From contig OZ316892.1 in assembly GCA_973895155.1 (NCBI GenBank), forward strand, positions 14,818,001-14,882,000: a stretch of 64,000 bases of DNA. Reading direction: 5' to 3'. Numbering within the stretch: position 1 is the stretch's first letter; the number at the start of each line of letters is the position of its first letter. Source of the DNA: Marsupella aquatica (lineage: Eukaryota; Marchantiophyta). The notes under the pieces are model-generated. The model worked only from the letters and a program-made list of their open reading frames with translations. It ran no database searches and was not told where the DNA came from. Of this stretch, positions 34,090 through 47,500 are shown piece after piece. A program made the translations under genes and the position numbers.

Positions 34090-34385
34090 TTTTCTCTCTC
34101 CATGAGCTGAGCTGAGAGCTGAGCTGAGCTCTACGGGGGGAACTCTAGTCGAGTCTGCTCTCTCGGTGAACTCTCTCGGAGGAGTGTCGCACAATTTGTA
34201 GAGAAAGTCGCTGGGACAGATTGAGAACGAAATCGGCCCACCGAATGCACGAATGCACGAATGCACGAATGCAAGCAAAGCACGCAGAGAAGCGCAGGAC
34301 ACAGACTTGAAGACCACGGTAGATCCGTTCGGCTCGGCTCGGCACGGCTCGGCTCGGCTCGGATTGGATTGGATTGGATTGACTG
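34090..34385. repeat. Simple-sequence cluster upstream of CLC copy B
   Basis: Three neighbouring short tandem arrays: AGCTG(AG)-type repeats at ~34105-34132, four copies of CGAATGCA at ~34243-34274, and a pentamer array at ~34329-34380 that switches from GGCTC/CGGCT units to GGATT units. A 222-codon minus-strand frame overlapping this cluster is low-complexity and is not taken as a gene. Confidence 0.75.
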
Positions 34386-34984
34386 GGCTGAGGCTTACTT
34401 GCTGGAATAGAGGAATCGGCATCGTAATGTTGTGCTGAATTGTCGTGCGCGTCCACCGGCTTCTGTCTGAGCAGATCTGATTCTCGCAACTTTGCTACTT
34501 TCTGAACCCTATGCGTTCGGAACGACGCCACGGCGTTCGAAGATCGAATCGGAAATGTCTTTCTTCCGCGTTGGGGACGGGCGACGACGATGATGATCAT
34601 TTCGCCTTCTGTGTTGTCTCTGTCTGAGGGAGGAAAGAATTGGGGATAGCGTGGTTGATGGAGGGCGGCATTGGGTCGGATGATGAGCAGAATTTGATGC
34701 CGAGAACGCGAGGAACTTACATTGTAACCTGAAGAGGAAACCAAGATTGGATTGATTGCTGCGGAGGAAGAGGCGGTCGAGCTGGAGGGAGTGGAGGTGA
34801 AGGGACCGATCATGCGGATTCAGTAAAAGTGGACGAACCAGCCGAGTGGAGGAAGTGGATGGGGCCGTCTGACCGCAGCCATAGTAGGGAGGAGGAGATC
34901 CAGTTGTGGTGCTGTTGACAATTGCTGGCACGGACCACACAGGTCGGCCTGAATTAGGCAGATACTGCACGAGCACGATATAGA

Positions 34985-37900
34985 ATGGAAAATAATCCGT
35001 TGATCCACACGGGAGGTTCTTCTCGTAACAGAGCTGGCATATCTTTTAACAGTGCTGAGAGTTTTGAAACAGTGAAAGAACCGGTACTTTACGAATTACC
35101 ACCAAGTCCACTGAAAGAACTGAAAAGGGCGTCTGTGACATCTGATAGGCAAGGATCGCATCTTGTTACTGTCTCAGATACCGATTTTGAGATCGGTGGA
35201 AAGAATATTTATTTAGGTAGAGGAAGCGAGAGGAGGCCATCAGGAAAGGAACGCGTGCTAGATGAGCAGGCAGAGCCTTTAATGGATTCGACTAGGACAT
35301 CTGTAGCATTTGGTGGAAATGACAGGCGGCCATCAGGAAAAGAACTGGCGCTAGATGAGCATTCAGAGCCCTTGAGGGATATGAAAAGGGGGTCTGTATT
35401 GTCTGGTCGTCGAGTATCTCGTCTTCCTTCAACTTCAGATATGGACAGAGACCCAGAGTCAGTGTCCGAAAGAAACAGAGGACGAGGGTCTGTCAACCAC
35501 AGTAGCAGACGGACATCAAGGATAGTTTCTCCACCATCTGAAGCGGAGTCAGATGTTCAGAGCAGACAACACGATGAGAATGGAGAAGCGGATCCTCCAG
35601 AATTCACACCTCGACAGAGTTCTTTAGAGAGAACAAATTCAATTGCTGCCCAAGTAGGAGAGAGAGTTCCTCCAGAGTGGGCTCTTCTTTTGCTTGGGTG
35701 CTTGCTCGGGCTTGCCACTGGGCTCAGCGTCGTGCTCTTTAATAAAGGGGTAACTACCTGACGAGTCACAGACCATTTGAATGTATGGACTTTCTCTCGA
35801 AATCGCATATTAGTAACTGCACTTACCCTTTCAAACTCTCTTTGTATCATCTTTGTTGTTAATTTGCTCGTTTGTGGGACCAGGTTTTCTTCATACATGA
35901 CAGAGCTTGGGCTGGTACACCAAACGATGGAGCCGCATGGTTTCGTCTTCAACAACTCATCGACGTCTGGCATAGAATTCTGCTATTACCAGTTGTTGGA
36001 GGTGTCGTAGTTGGTATGATGCATGCAGTTCTCGGGATTCTTGATCAGATCAAGGCCTCCAGACCTCCTCAACCAAGGCATACAATTGACTGGCTTGCTG
36101 GGATCAAGCCCACAATCAAGGCCGGTCAGGCAATGGTTACCCTTGGAACTGGGTGCTCTCTAGGGCCTGAAGGGCCAAGTGTTGACATTGGCAAGGCATG
36201 GGCTAATGGACTAGCAACAATAATGAAAAACAATAAAGAGCGGAGGATAGCATTGGTTGCAGCTGGTGCAGCCGCTGGCATATCTGCAGGTTCGCTTGTT
36301 TTCGTCATCTCTGTGTCCATCTGTTGCTCATACAGAGTGTAAAGCGCACAAAGTTCAGCATTCATGAAACGTTTCATTTGATGCATACGTTCAACAAAGC
36401 CTCACTACCAGGGCGATTCAGATACACATTTGGGATCCATTTATTGTGAGTGGTCTCAAATCAATTCCATTGAAAATGCGATGCAGGATTTAATGCCCCG
36501 GTTTCTGGAATGTTCTTTGCCATCGAGACAGTCTTGAGACCACAGAATGCGGAAAACTCTCCTCCTCTGACTACAGCGATGATCATTTTGGCTTCAGTCA
36601 TTTCTTCGACAGTATCACAAATCCTGCTTGAGGAGACTCAAGCTTTCAGTGTACCCACTTACGAGCTACGATCTGCAGCTGGTAACCCCTCTTCCGAAGT
36701 TGACACACGTCTGACACCACTTAAAATTATGTCTGAGTGGTCTCAAACTTGAGACGATTTCTAAGTGGTCTCACACTTGTTTCACTAAGGCTGGTTTTTT
36801 ATGGCTATCGACGTATTTCAAAGACTAGGATCATTCTGGTGTCCAAAGGCTGTACTTGTCCATGCACTATGTTCTCAGTTCGTTACTCTACGGAATGCAT
36901 CACATAGCAGAAAAGCTTAATTGTTATCAGAATTTTACCTAATGTTGGCAATGGCCTCCCTAACCGTGCTGCTCTGCCGGTGTGCGCAGAACTTCCTCTT
37001 TATCTGCTACTTGGGGGAGTTTGCGGTGTTGTGAGTGTGATCTTCGTTCGTTTGACAGCATATTTCACTGAAGTGTTTGAGTTCTTAAGGGACCAAATTG
37101 GCGTACCTCCAACTGTTACCCCAGCTATTGGAGGCCTTGTAACCGGCGTAATTGCTCTAAAGTATCCAGGAGTACTGTACTGGGGATTTTACAATGTGGA
37201 TGAGATCTTACACTCAGGGAAATCAGCAATTGCTCCAGGAGCAGGGTTGGTGACACAGCTGATTTGTGCCAAGGTTGTTGCGACTGCGTTCTCGAAAGGG
37301 TCAGGACTTATCGGTGGTGTCTATGCCCCCAGCTTGTTCATAGGAGCAGCGGTTGGATCTGTATATGGTACCATCGCCGGGAAAATAATCGATGCTGCCC
37401 TACCTGGTCAAGACACTGTTGCGCATCCACAGGCTTATGCTCTGGTACAGTCTTTACTTTACCATAACTACGATTCTTTCATATGATGAGCCTGCCAGGG
37501 AAGAGGGATCAAACTTAGGATGCCTCTCCTGTTAGTCTTTCTTGCTTGAAATGGATATGATGGGATATTTTAACTAACCAGCTTAATCCAGCATTCCCTG
37601 CAACGTTTCTTTGCATGCCTTTGTTTATGGTAATCTCACTAAGATTGATTGTACATCGACTGTTTTTTGACAGGTGGGCATGGCAGCATTACTGGCAGCG
37701 GTGTGCTCTGTTCCGCTGACATCTGTACTACTTCTTTTTGAGCTGACAAAAGACTATCACATTCTGCTTCCTCTTATGGTATGGGATGTTACTAGTTGCT
37801 ATTTAGCTGAATCCTTAGTGTCTTCACTGTTTTCGTGTTTCTTTTCGATGCACATGGTGAGCCCAAGTGACCAACTATTGATATGTAATTGATCATGCTG

Positions 37901-39872
37901 CGAAGAGTCTTCTCTTTGGTTCTGGAATCAGCAAGATGAGCTTTTAATATGGTTTTCAGCTAGTCGAGCTTGTCATAGGGCTCATTCGCTTGATCAAAGT
38001 TTGAGTGCGTCAAACACATCGTCGTCGGACTACCAGTTCAAATAAATGCTTTACTTGTGTTAGTATTGTCATACCTAGAGTACAGTTCTGCAATTGCGCT
38101 GTAAGTTCTCCCAAGATTTCCTGAATTTTTTGAAAGTACTCCTGCGATGTTTGACGAATCGGATAGTGTGATGGTGTCCTGGCTGTCTCTTTCACTAATC
38201 TTGGTCCTCATTTATCGACCTCGTGTGATGGTTGGTGTTGTCTCCCAGGGTGGAATAGGGGTAGCCATTTGGGTTGCAGCAGTTGCAAAACAAACCACTG
38301 AAAAGCACTTTTCAACATCTGTACCATTTGGTGGCAGATCATTTCAACCTTTAGGGACGGATGAAGAGGGAGCAGTTGATCACAGTGGTCATGACCAGCT
38401 GGTGTGGAGACGAACTGGCAGTGGAACAGAATTGGAACTTTGTAGACTGGATGATTATGAAGGACCAAATGTGGTTTCAGATGCTGAACTGAAGGACAGC
38501 ATAAAGGTTCGTCCCTGACAACAGCAGTACAGCACTAAATTGGCTTTATATTTTGAACGAGCCTACTTTCATCGTTGCCGTAAATTTATAATTATTTCTC
38601 ATGCGCACCAAGGGGTCACGTGATATTTACATTTCTCACATTGGGTATTGAAGGCTTTAAACTGTGCCAGATTTCTTATTGGCTGGTCATGGTTGTGCTA
38701 CAGGTCTCTCAAGCAATGTCCAAAACCTTTGTCAAAGTCCAAGCCATTGCTACAGTCAAGGAGACCATTGCACAGATACTTCTAAAGCAGCAGCGATGTG
38801 CCCTTGTTGTCGATGAGAATGACCTCTTAGAGGGTGTCTTCACTTTTTCGGATCTTGAGAAAGAAGTTATGCGAGCTGCAGAAAGTTCTTACCGGGGACA
38901 TCGAGCTGTGGTCGATGTAAGTCTGGACTCAGAAATTGACCCTTGCTGTGCATAAGATTGATCTCTGCGAAAACTGTCACAGATAATGTTGATACTGAGA
39001 TTGTGGTGGCAGCAAAATCACCTGCCACAAGTTGTGCAGAAGCGTTAGAGCACTGTCGAGAACTTAGTACTGAGCATTCATGAATCTTGTTCCTAATGGT
39101 CTTACATTTCCAGTGGACTTTGCACATATAAATGGGTGAAACATCGCTGCAAAATTTGCGACCCACTCCTACTGACATTAGTCTCGAATAAATGCAGGTG
39201 GACAAGATGTTGGTTGCTGCAATGTGCAGTGGCAAGGGAGATAATAGAGGCCAAGATACGGACCTCGTTGTGTGCTTTCCAGACATGAGCCTACGGGCCG
39301 TTACAGAGATTATGGATTCTTCTGGATTTAAGCAACTTCCAGTTGTGGGGCGAGCAGGGAAACGATGGCAGGAGGAGGGTCGTCATGTTGTTGGCTTTAT
39401 TGATCGTGATGCAATTCGTCGCTGTGTTAGGTATGTCCTCACTTTTGTATGTACAGTCGAACCTAAGTATTGAAGATTCCGGTAGTAAACGTTTTATCCA
39501 TGGATTCTTCCTAGCCAGTGTACATGAACCCTGAGAAACATTACTTCCACAACGCTCCAGCAAGCGGTGTTTGATGCATGGGGTGTCGCTTACTAGCAGA
39601 ATGTTGACTTGCATCAAGTGAACCTCAAGTAGTATATATCAACCAGACTGGGTCCTACAGATTTCTACGCCGATACAGCCGATAGTCTGTGTGCAATTGA
39701 TATAGGTTCTTTCTACGCGTTACCCTGCTCACATCATATGACCTAAGGTAGATTTTTTTTAACTTAACTAATATAAACTTCCTGTCACAGAGAGGAGGCC
39801 TCAAAACGTATCGCTGCCATACTTGCCAAGGATGACGAGGACGACGATGCACCCCTTCTGGACGCCCACTAA
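34985..39872 (+). CDS. CLC-f: CLC-f-like chloride channel/antiporter, copy B, lacking the repeat block
   Basis: Exons: 34985-35749, 35884-36289, 36487-36681, 36990-37444, 37674-37778, 38249-38506, 38704-38916, 39198-39430, 39791-39872; 903 codons. Exons 2-9 have the same lengths as copy A except exon 6 (one codon longer), and intron positions and phases are identical. Membrane segments start near residue 232. GPEGP holds the gating Glu (~351), IETVLRP and GGVYAPSL are conserved, and CBS domains span ~729-903. Similarity to copy A is very high; exon 4 differs at about six of 153 residues. The N-terminal part aligns only with the last ~240 residues before the membrane domain of copy A, so the five-unit repeat block is missing. 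The start is uncertain: ATG 34985 is the first in frame, but CTTTTAACAG at 35047-35056 also resembles a splice acceptor. Expected at Golgi-type membranes by family; not shown here. Confidence 0.87.
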
Positions 39873-40519
39873 GAGACGGCCGTTCTGGCAGTATTCAAGT
39901 TCCTTAAATTATTTATTGTGTTCGCAAGATGGTGGCAACTCAAAAGGGTTAACTCAAATTAGAGTAGATACATTTCACAAGCGAGAGCCAGCTGGGCTGG
40001 ATCAGTGGAAGCTACAAGGATCTGGGTTGGGCCTTTTGCGTCAATTCCATTCAAATTCTTTGTATCAGCGGTTCATTCGGTGCACTTTTACCAGCATTGT
40101 GACAGCTCCAATAGGCTCCCAGAAACATTTATATTCAGTAGACGGTTTTGACCATTAAGATTGGACTAGCGAGGAAGTAAAATTCCTCTACACAAAATTT
40201 TGTTCACTGCAATTTCAGGCTGCACCCGATATGATCTGCAGTTTCCTCACCTGATGCCCAGTGGATGTCAGGAAGGGACATCATGGATGGGGTGAGATTG
40301 CTATGTATAGCCTCCATGCAAACTCGCCGGGTGGGGTGCAGTTCAGTGGAGTTACAATTGTACATGCAGATTCTTTACTCCAGGCACAGTAAACAAGGAC
40401 TCTGGAGTCAGTTTTACTCGACATTGTGTTGCTTCTCCCCTTATTTTCACTTCATGGAGACATTTTTGGCATAACTTTGGAAGATAAGGAAATGACATCT
40501 ACTGCTAATGATTTGACGC
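39873..40519 (+). other. 3' UTR and flank of CLC copy B
   Basis: Homologous in inverted orientation to 7280-7963, for example AGAGCCAGCTGGGCTGGAT and CAGCATTGTGACAGCTCCAA followed by TAGGCTCC. It marks how far the CLC duplication extends on the 3' side. Confidence 0.6.
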
Positions 40520-40639
40520 GCAAGAACCACATGTAATCTGAACATCATGGCATGGAACCAAGCAAGAACCACATGTAATTTGAACATCATGGCATGGAAC
40601 TAGGCAAGAACCACATGTAATTTGAATATGGCATGGAAC
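40520..40639. repeat. Three tandem copies of a 42-bp unit
   Basis: GCAAGAACCACATGTAAT starts each unit at 40520, 40562 and 40604. Units 1 and 2 are 42 bp and nearly identical; unit 3 is shortened to ~36 bp. They lie between the convergent 3' ends of CLC copy B and the 22-exon gene. Confidence 0.85.
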
Positions 40640-41533
40640 ACTGCCTACATACTAGTCAATAAGATGGCGAGGCAATCTGTAGAACCAACAGGAAGAGGCC
40701 CAAGCACAAAGAATCAGGGTTGGAGCCACAATGTCATTCGCTTATCCAGTACGCTACATTTTAGATTAACAGCTGCCCTCCACTAAGATACCGTGCGAGA
40801 GTACTTGTCGAGGCAAACAGACATGTGATTCTATTTGGGAAGCATCCAACTTGCACATCTGCTGTCTGTCTTACTTTTTTATGGTCCTAACCTTTCGAGT
40901 AAAATTCAGTGGTCAGCTTTGTAGACCAACTGCAAGCCGTTCATCATTGGACGAATGTTTCCCACCTTTCACAACCCGAATTCGAAAATTAACACAGTAT
41001 TAAGACTGACTGCTTTATATGTACAAAATGATAACATTACTTCCCGAAGTTGATACCATAGAAGCACTGCCTATGTGCAGAAATTTATTTATCATGCATT
41101 CAGGTCATCCTCAATATCAAGTCTTTTCACTAAATAGATAGATTTACAAAGACTTCGGATGACCTCCTTCTATACAATATCTAGTAGAATACACAACTCC
41201 TGCTTCACTATTCTGCCCTGATGAATAGCACGCTGTGCTGTTTTCACAATCTAAATGTGAAAATGTGTTTATCTAAACGTCTTACGAAATTACCTATATG
41301 TCTTTTAGCCTAAACCTGAAGAGCATTTCTCCTACTTAAAAGGGAGATCATTTGTACCAGATAGGGCAGTTCAGCCGTTTGCCCCACTATGTCCTCCCTA
41401 TCTGATTGTCCTTTTTCTCCCAGGTACTGGACAGGAGGGAGAGACTTTTGGCATTTACATGGACACCAAAGCAGAAGAAATATTTGGAAAGTGTCCAAAC
41501 AAGAATCTTAAACATATAGCAACAATTCTTACT

Positions 41534-44500
41534 TTAATAAAAAAACAAAGCTGAGGAATCGACGCCGTTGGGAGCATCCTTAGACAACATGGTTCGAGCC
41601 TCCATTACAGACCGGGGAGGATCAAGATCCTTCTCTTGCAGGGCATGACCCTGCAATCTCTGCATCTGCGACGCAAATATATCATCCAAGATCTGCAACG
41701 CAATTGTGTAGGACTCGGGGTCAGAATTGTATTTTTAAACAACTCATAAGAACCAGTGTGTTAAAGTTCTTCCCTGATAGTAAGTGCTCACCATATCAAT
41801 CGAGGTCCCAAAACTTTTTGGAACAAGACCATAATGACCGAAACGAGACTGTTGCAAAGTTTCGAAGTCTTACCCCTAGTGCAACCGATGAACCCTTGTA
41901 CCACGATCTGTTTTCCTTCCTATTTTCTAAGAAGTGTAGCACATCCTGAAAAACAAATGCACTCATTATCAACTGTGTCTCAAGAGCGGGGTCCTCAGCA
42001 TACAAAGGTAAATTGGCACAGATCACATCGCTAGAAATCCATACAGTAGGAGAATTCGTTCGGGGCCACATATCCAGAATGAAAAATCGAATATCAGCAG
42101 TACACGTCACGAGATAAGTAATCCTCCAAATGAAACCTCACCCGTGCCATCCGGTCCCAAAAGCCTCGGCAAACGGCCACAAAAACACGAGAGGCAAACA
42201 CCTCATGCAGATGCGAGATAGTTTCAATGAGTTGATTACTAAGGGGTTGCATGCGTTCTCTTATGTCCGATTCACCTCCAGCCTCTCTGGTATCTTGCAA
42301 AATTTTCTTAAGCTTTGTTGAACGCTGTAGCCGAGCCTGCATTAGTCAAGATCACAACACATGTTTTGAGCTGTAAGCAAGGTATTCAGCGGTACTAACT
42401 ACAGATCAAGCTAACTAACCTGTTAGCGAAAGGATCTAGCATGCAAAATGATGACCAGGTACAATCATAACTCAGAGGCGGTAATACAAATGAGATTATG
42501 AATCTGGGAAGGAAACCCAATATCTGAAGAGCTGAAAGGGATAAAAGAGTATGTATATAATACAGTACATTATCTGCCAATTTCTCCACTATTGCATGGA
42601 GATAATTCTTGTACTTCGCCCGTACTTCTATTGTGACCTCGTTGAAATGTTCACCAAAGGCAGCCTTCCCAACACCCCCTCCTTCGGTTGGAAGACATGC
42701 CACCCACCCCTTCATATGCTGCTCCACCTTGGGCCGCAGGGTATCCAACAATCTTTTCATGGAATTGAGCATGACTCCCAGCTGATGAAGACAACAAGTC
42801 CAAATCATAAATATCGATTTGTATCTCATGAGACATCATCCTAGTCCAAAATTAAAAGCTGGACACTTCAAGCACAAATATGGGAATCCACCATATCGAT
42901 CAGAATGGAAAAGTTAATCCAGATTCGAGGAAAACAAACCTGGCTTGGGACACTGTAAAGACTGATTGATCGACGCCTTGTGAGCTTCTGCATGTATTGA
43001 ATGCTGAATTTCTTCGGAATCATTATATCTTTTAGAGGCGTGAGCACATCAGAATACTGTTTTTCTATGGCTGATATGATTGTCCTTTCAACATCAGCGA
43101 TAGCCTGTGAAATCACCACAAAAACATCTTAAAAACTTTCCTTCATAAGGGTACTGTCACCCGATCTTTGTAAACGGGAATACCATGAAACCAAGATGAA
43201 AAGAAGGTGGGAGAGGAAGTAGAAGACAACATTTCCCCCATATTTCCCCCATATTGAAGAACACAGTATCTGCGATGAGAAGTGTGATACAATCGCATTC
43301 AGAGCAGAAACGTAAGTAGTTTAAGCCCAGAGCTGCTCACAATTTCTAAGGGAATTGTATACTCTGGCCAGCGGTTGATGATGACCTCGTACTCATTCAA
43401 AGTATCTCTTATGCGCTCATACATCTCTTCAACAAAGGGCACAGTGACATTCTGTGTCGTCACCCACATATAGCGGTCCTGGGGAAAAAACGAAGCTTTT
43501 CAGTGAATTGTGGGAGGCCAGAAACCCTCTAATATGCATGAAGGCCATAAATAACACGAGCCGGCTTGCTTCAGAGTGACATATGCACCCTTGCGCGTAC
43601 CGAATTACCTCAAAAGTTGATTCCAATCAACCTCCATTCCACCTGATACAATTAGGACGAGCATAACATAGGAAATAGTTCTCCAGAGTCTAAGACTTAC
43701 CTTGTCCACTTTGCAAAAGTCAAGAAGTTGAAGTTTTTTGTCTTGTATCCATAATACAATGTACAGATGGAACAGCTCGGTTGCATCCACACCACCTTTG
43801 GATGGTCTGTAAAGACCCCAAACTAGCATTATTAGCTGTTGTCATGAAATGAAATGAGAATGTGTTGAATCACAAGGTCTCACGGTGCATTCGAATCATC
43901 GGCATTGAAAGCATACATGAGATTTGAAGACATACCTGAGTCCCCATGAAACCAGGTCTTGTTGGAAGTCAGCAGTTGCAATCATCAGCTCCGCGACAGG
44001 GGGCGTTGGACTTGGAGGTGGACATGCTACCAAAAACGATCGAAGCCTATCGCAGAGCTCCACATTGTAGATGCCAGCCACTATGTTTGGCAAATCAATT
44101 GAACTGATTCAAGTAAATCGCAAATTAGCACCCATAATATTTCTCCTGTCATGAGAACTCTAAATTCTTCTATCAAGCTTTCGATGAGAGAGAATCGCAA
44201 CTCAAACCAGTGTATCCCATGAAAACAAAAAAGCAGATAAGAGTATTTCTTCCTACACGGATGTGTTGCATAGACTTTTGATATACATTATGAAAGCATG
44301 AACCTACTTTTCCTAATGTGCCACAAACCAACCTTGGGAGAACATGCTGGTTGTGTATGTCAATATCAGTGCGAACTTCGTTACTGATGTTCATACAAAG
44401 GGTCTTCATCTTTTGATATGCAGTTCCCAGGGTCAAAGGATCCATTAGAAACCCATCACTTGTACTAGAGACAAATTCATCCGTTTCAGACATGTGCCGC

Positions 44501-47500
44501 TTACACCTTTTCTTGGCTGCAGTCTGCTCACACAATTAAGTCAAAACAAAGACTTGGTAAGACTCCCCAGCACACAGCATCAAAGGTGAGATCGGTCGAA
44601 CTTTTTATGACAGGTACTCACCCACAATCTAGATGTCGTCCTACAGTATCAAAACTTGAACCGGAAAAAGTGAAAACATCTCCCCCCCACCCCTGGCAAC
44701 TGCTCCCCTCCTACTTTCACCTCTACAGGGAAACTACAAACTCAAGCGGAGGATATGATGAACCAACCTTGAAAAAGTTTCGCAGGATAATTTGAGCATC
44801 CAGTGTCAGAATGTCATGAAGCAGTGTGTAGATTTGAACAGCTGGTACCAAAGCTGGAGCAGCAGCGCCCACAGCTGGAAATGTGTCTGACATACCCGAC
44901 GATGATGTCTCGTCTAATGACTTATAATTCTCAAATACCAGCGTCAGCAACTGAGAAACTTGATCTTCCACTTCTACCAATATTCGTTTCTGTCCAGCAA
45001 GAAAGGCACCAACCATTTAGCTTCAAGTGAACAGACGAGGTGACAATGCTGAGAACATAGCTGTTCTTGTGCAGGGATACAATAAGAGACTTGGTCGGCC
45101 CCCAGAAGAAGTTGCCATTGCATCCATATGTATCATAAAAGAGAAACCAAGGTTCGAACTCTGTCCTACTTCAAGAGGCTAGTGACAGTGGTTACTTATC
45201 CTCAGCGAAGTGATTACCTCTTGTCGATCAAGAGAACCTTCATCTCGAGTCTTGATGATTGGACAAAGAAGGTCATAAATAAGAACTAAACAGTCCTCTG
45301 TAGGAGTAGCGACTTCCATTACTGATGCCATATACCTGCGCCATTAAAATGACCAGTCAACTTGTCACTCCAAAGATATTCTGATTTCCAAGACTACGTT
45401 TCAATTCCACAAACAGAGGTTACTAAGGAACAAAGGAAACCCCAGTCCAAACAGAATACGGACCTTAGTTTTGTGTAGGCTTCTGAAACACCATAATATG
45501 AAGCAAACTGGGAAAGCAGCCAGTTCCATGATCCCTGCAACCGTAGATTTCGCCGCTGGAACCGCTCTGCTCTCATTGCTACTTCCAAGACAATGTCATA
45601 TGCTAAAGTTTCGCCGACCACTCCCCACTGCCAATTCAAAGTTTGAATACAAGTCATGTTGTGCACGCAGTCCCCTCTTTAATCAAACAGGAATGCCTTT
45701 TAGCGTTGCAAACTTTTAAAAGGCAAGTACCCCTATCAACTTTTTCAGCTCGTCGAGAACGATCCTGAAGACCTAAGTTGTCTGTATTCTATTTCACATC
45801 CTACCCCACCCTACGGTATACATACATTAATAACTTCGGTGTCCGTCAGGTGGACGGCATAATGAAATCTTAAATGACATACTAATCTTGGAGGCACACC
45901 TTTGCATCCCCAAAATCACCAGATGGGGAATAGCTAATGGAAAGCTGAATCTTCCCGATAACCTCGTGCTCTGGCTCAATATAGACAGAAAACCAGCGTA
46001 CTCGATCGGTCTGCAAAAAAGCAACAATTACAAATCCTTAGCATTTGTCGTTTATGTGAATCAACATCAAAACAAAATGGCCTACGGGGAAAGCCTAATA
46101 ATCATATGCATACTACTGTCCTAAGCTTATCTTGAAAAATAGTCTTATAGTAACCCTCGGAGAGAAAATGAGACCATATTAACTTGGAGACAGGAAGAGT
46201 AAAACGAACGTAAACCGTCCTTTGGCATCAACATCTACCGTGAAACACACAAGGAGTGGAATAGGATGCAAACTGACCGGATCATCATTCATAGAAGAAA
46301 GTGGAATGACACAACGACCCTGCGAGGCTCCGTTAATGTCTTGAACGTCAACCAGCAGCTCATCTGTTGGACTTTCCAAGAGGCTGCACAACTGCTTAGT
46401 TAGCAGCAGAAGATGGCATGTTTATACTCAATCTCCTTGGCCCGTGAGGACAGCTGACCAGTGGGCCCTAAAAGACCTCTGTATACACTCATCTTACCAA
46501 AAGTAGCTGGTTTATATTTCATTTGAGTGTACAATCCAAGTTATAGTACATGATGGACCAGAAGCAATATCGAGACTCTCCAGATTATGCCAAGAACGGA
46601 AGGATGAAAAGTGCTTACAAAACTGTGGTATCACCGGATCCCGGCTGCATCCGAACAGCTTCTATCTCTGTTGAGCTCTTCAATTTCAAAAGGCAAAACA
46701 ACCCCTCTGCAAAACCATTCATTCGTCAGTAACGAGTTCAGAGTCGCAAAGGACGCCTATCACAATACGAAGACATCAGCAAAGCTCATCTTCATGATCG
46801 AGAAGGACTCAAGGAAGGATGAAAACATTTTGATGTCAAAGATATTCTCTTCCAGGAAAATCAACATAACCTCGAACCCAAGAACAGATTTCTAGTCTTA
46901 AACAAACCTTGTGGTCCTTCCAAAGCGTTGCTGCGGAGGCTATTGACCTTGTCCTTTAAAATGCCAGAAACCTGTCGCATGTATTGAGCTCCAGCATTGA
47001 CATAAGCGAGACTGCGCTGTGAAGCATTTCCCCGCGTGAGGATGGGTTGCATAAAGCGGAGTTTTCTCACTGCGGCCCATCCCGTCAAAAGAGGCGCCCG
47101 TATGTTAGCAGACCGAGAATCCACACTCGCAAAGAGAGATTCAAACTTTATCGATCTCAAAGATGGACATGTGCACCCAGTTGGCAGCTTCGATTTCGAC
47201 ATCTTGAATTTACACACTGCTCCCCACCCACCACCATATGTATGGGTAGGTCAGACTAGACTTGCTTCTCCACATAGTAGAAAAGAGAAACAGCAATACC
47301 ACACTACCACACATATCCCACACCTACAGCTTCAGCTTTCAGCACATCGTTTTCCTTCGTATTATATAAGGTTACGTGCATCCGAAAGCTCGCTCCGCAC
47401 CAAAAGACTGATGAATTCTTCCACTGTAGCTGGAAGCAAAGCGGGAAGATGAAGGGAAAGGAACACAGCGTATACTGACTGATACTCGGACCATTTACCT

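Noticed and set aside
34145-34813. 222-codon minus-strand frame upstream of CLC copy B
   Set aside because: Runs through SSR clusters (SQSNPIQSEPSRA-type low complexity), no recognised domain, overlaps the presumed promoter of copy B.
43598-43631. Possible micro-exon (VDWNQLL) between exons 16 and 17 of the 22-exon gene
   Set aside because: Including it breaks the reading phase; direct joining of 43701 to 43478 keeps phase and fits the family sequence I recall.
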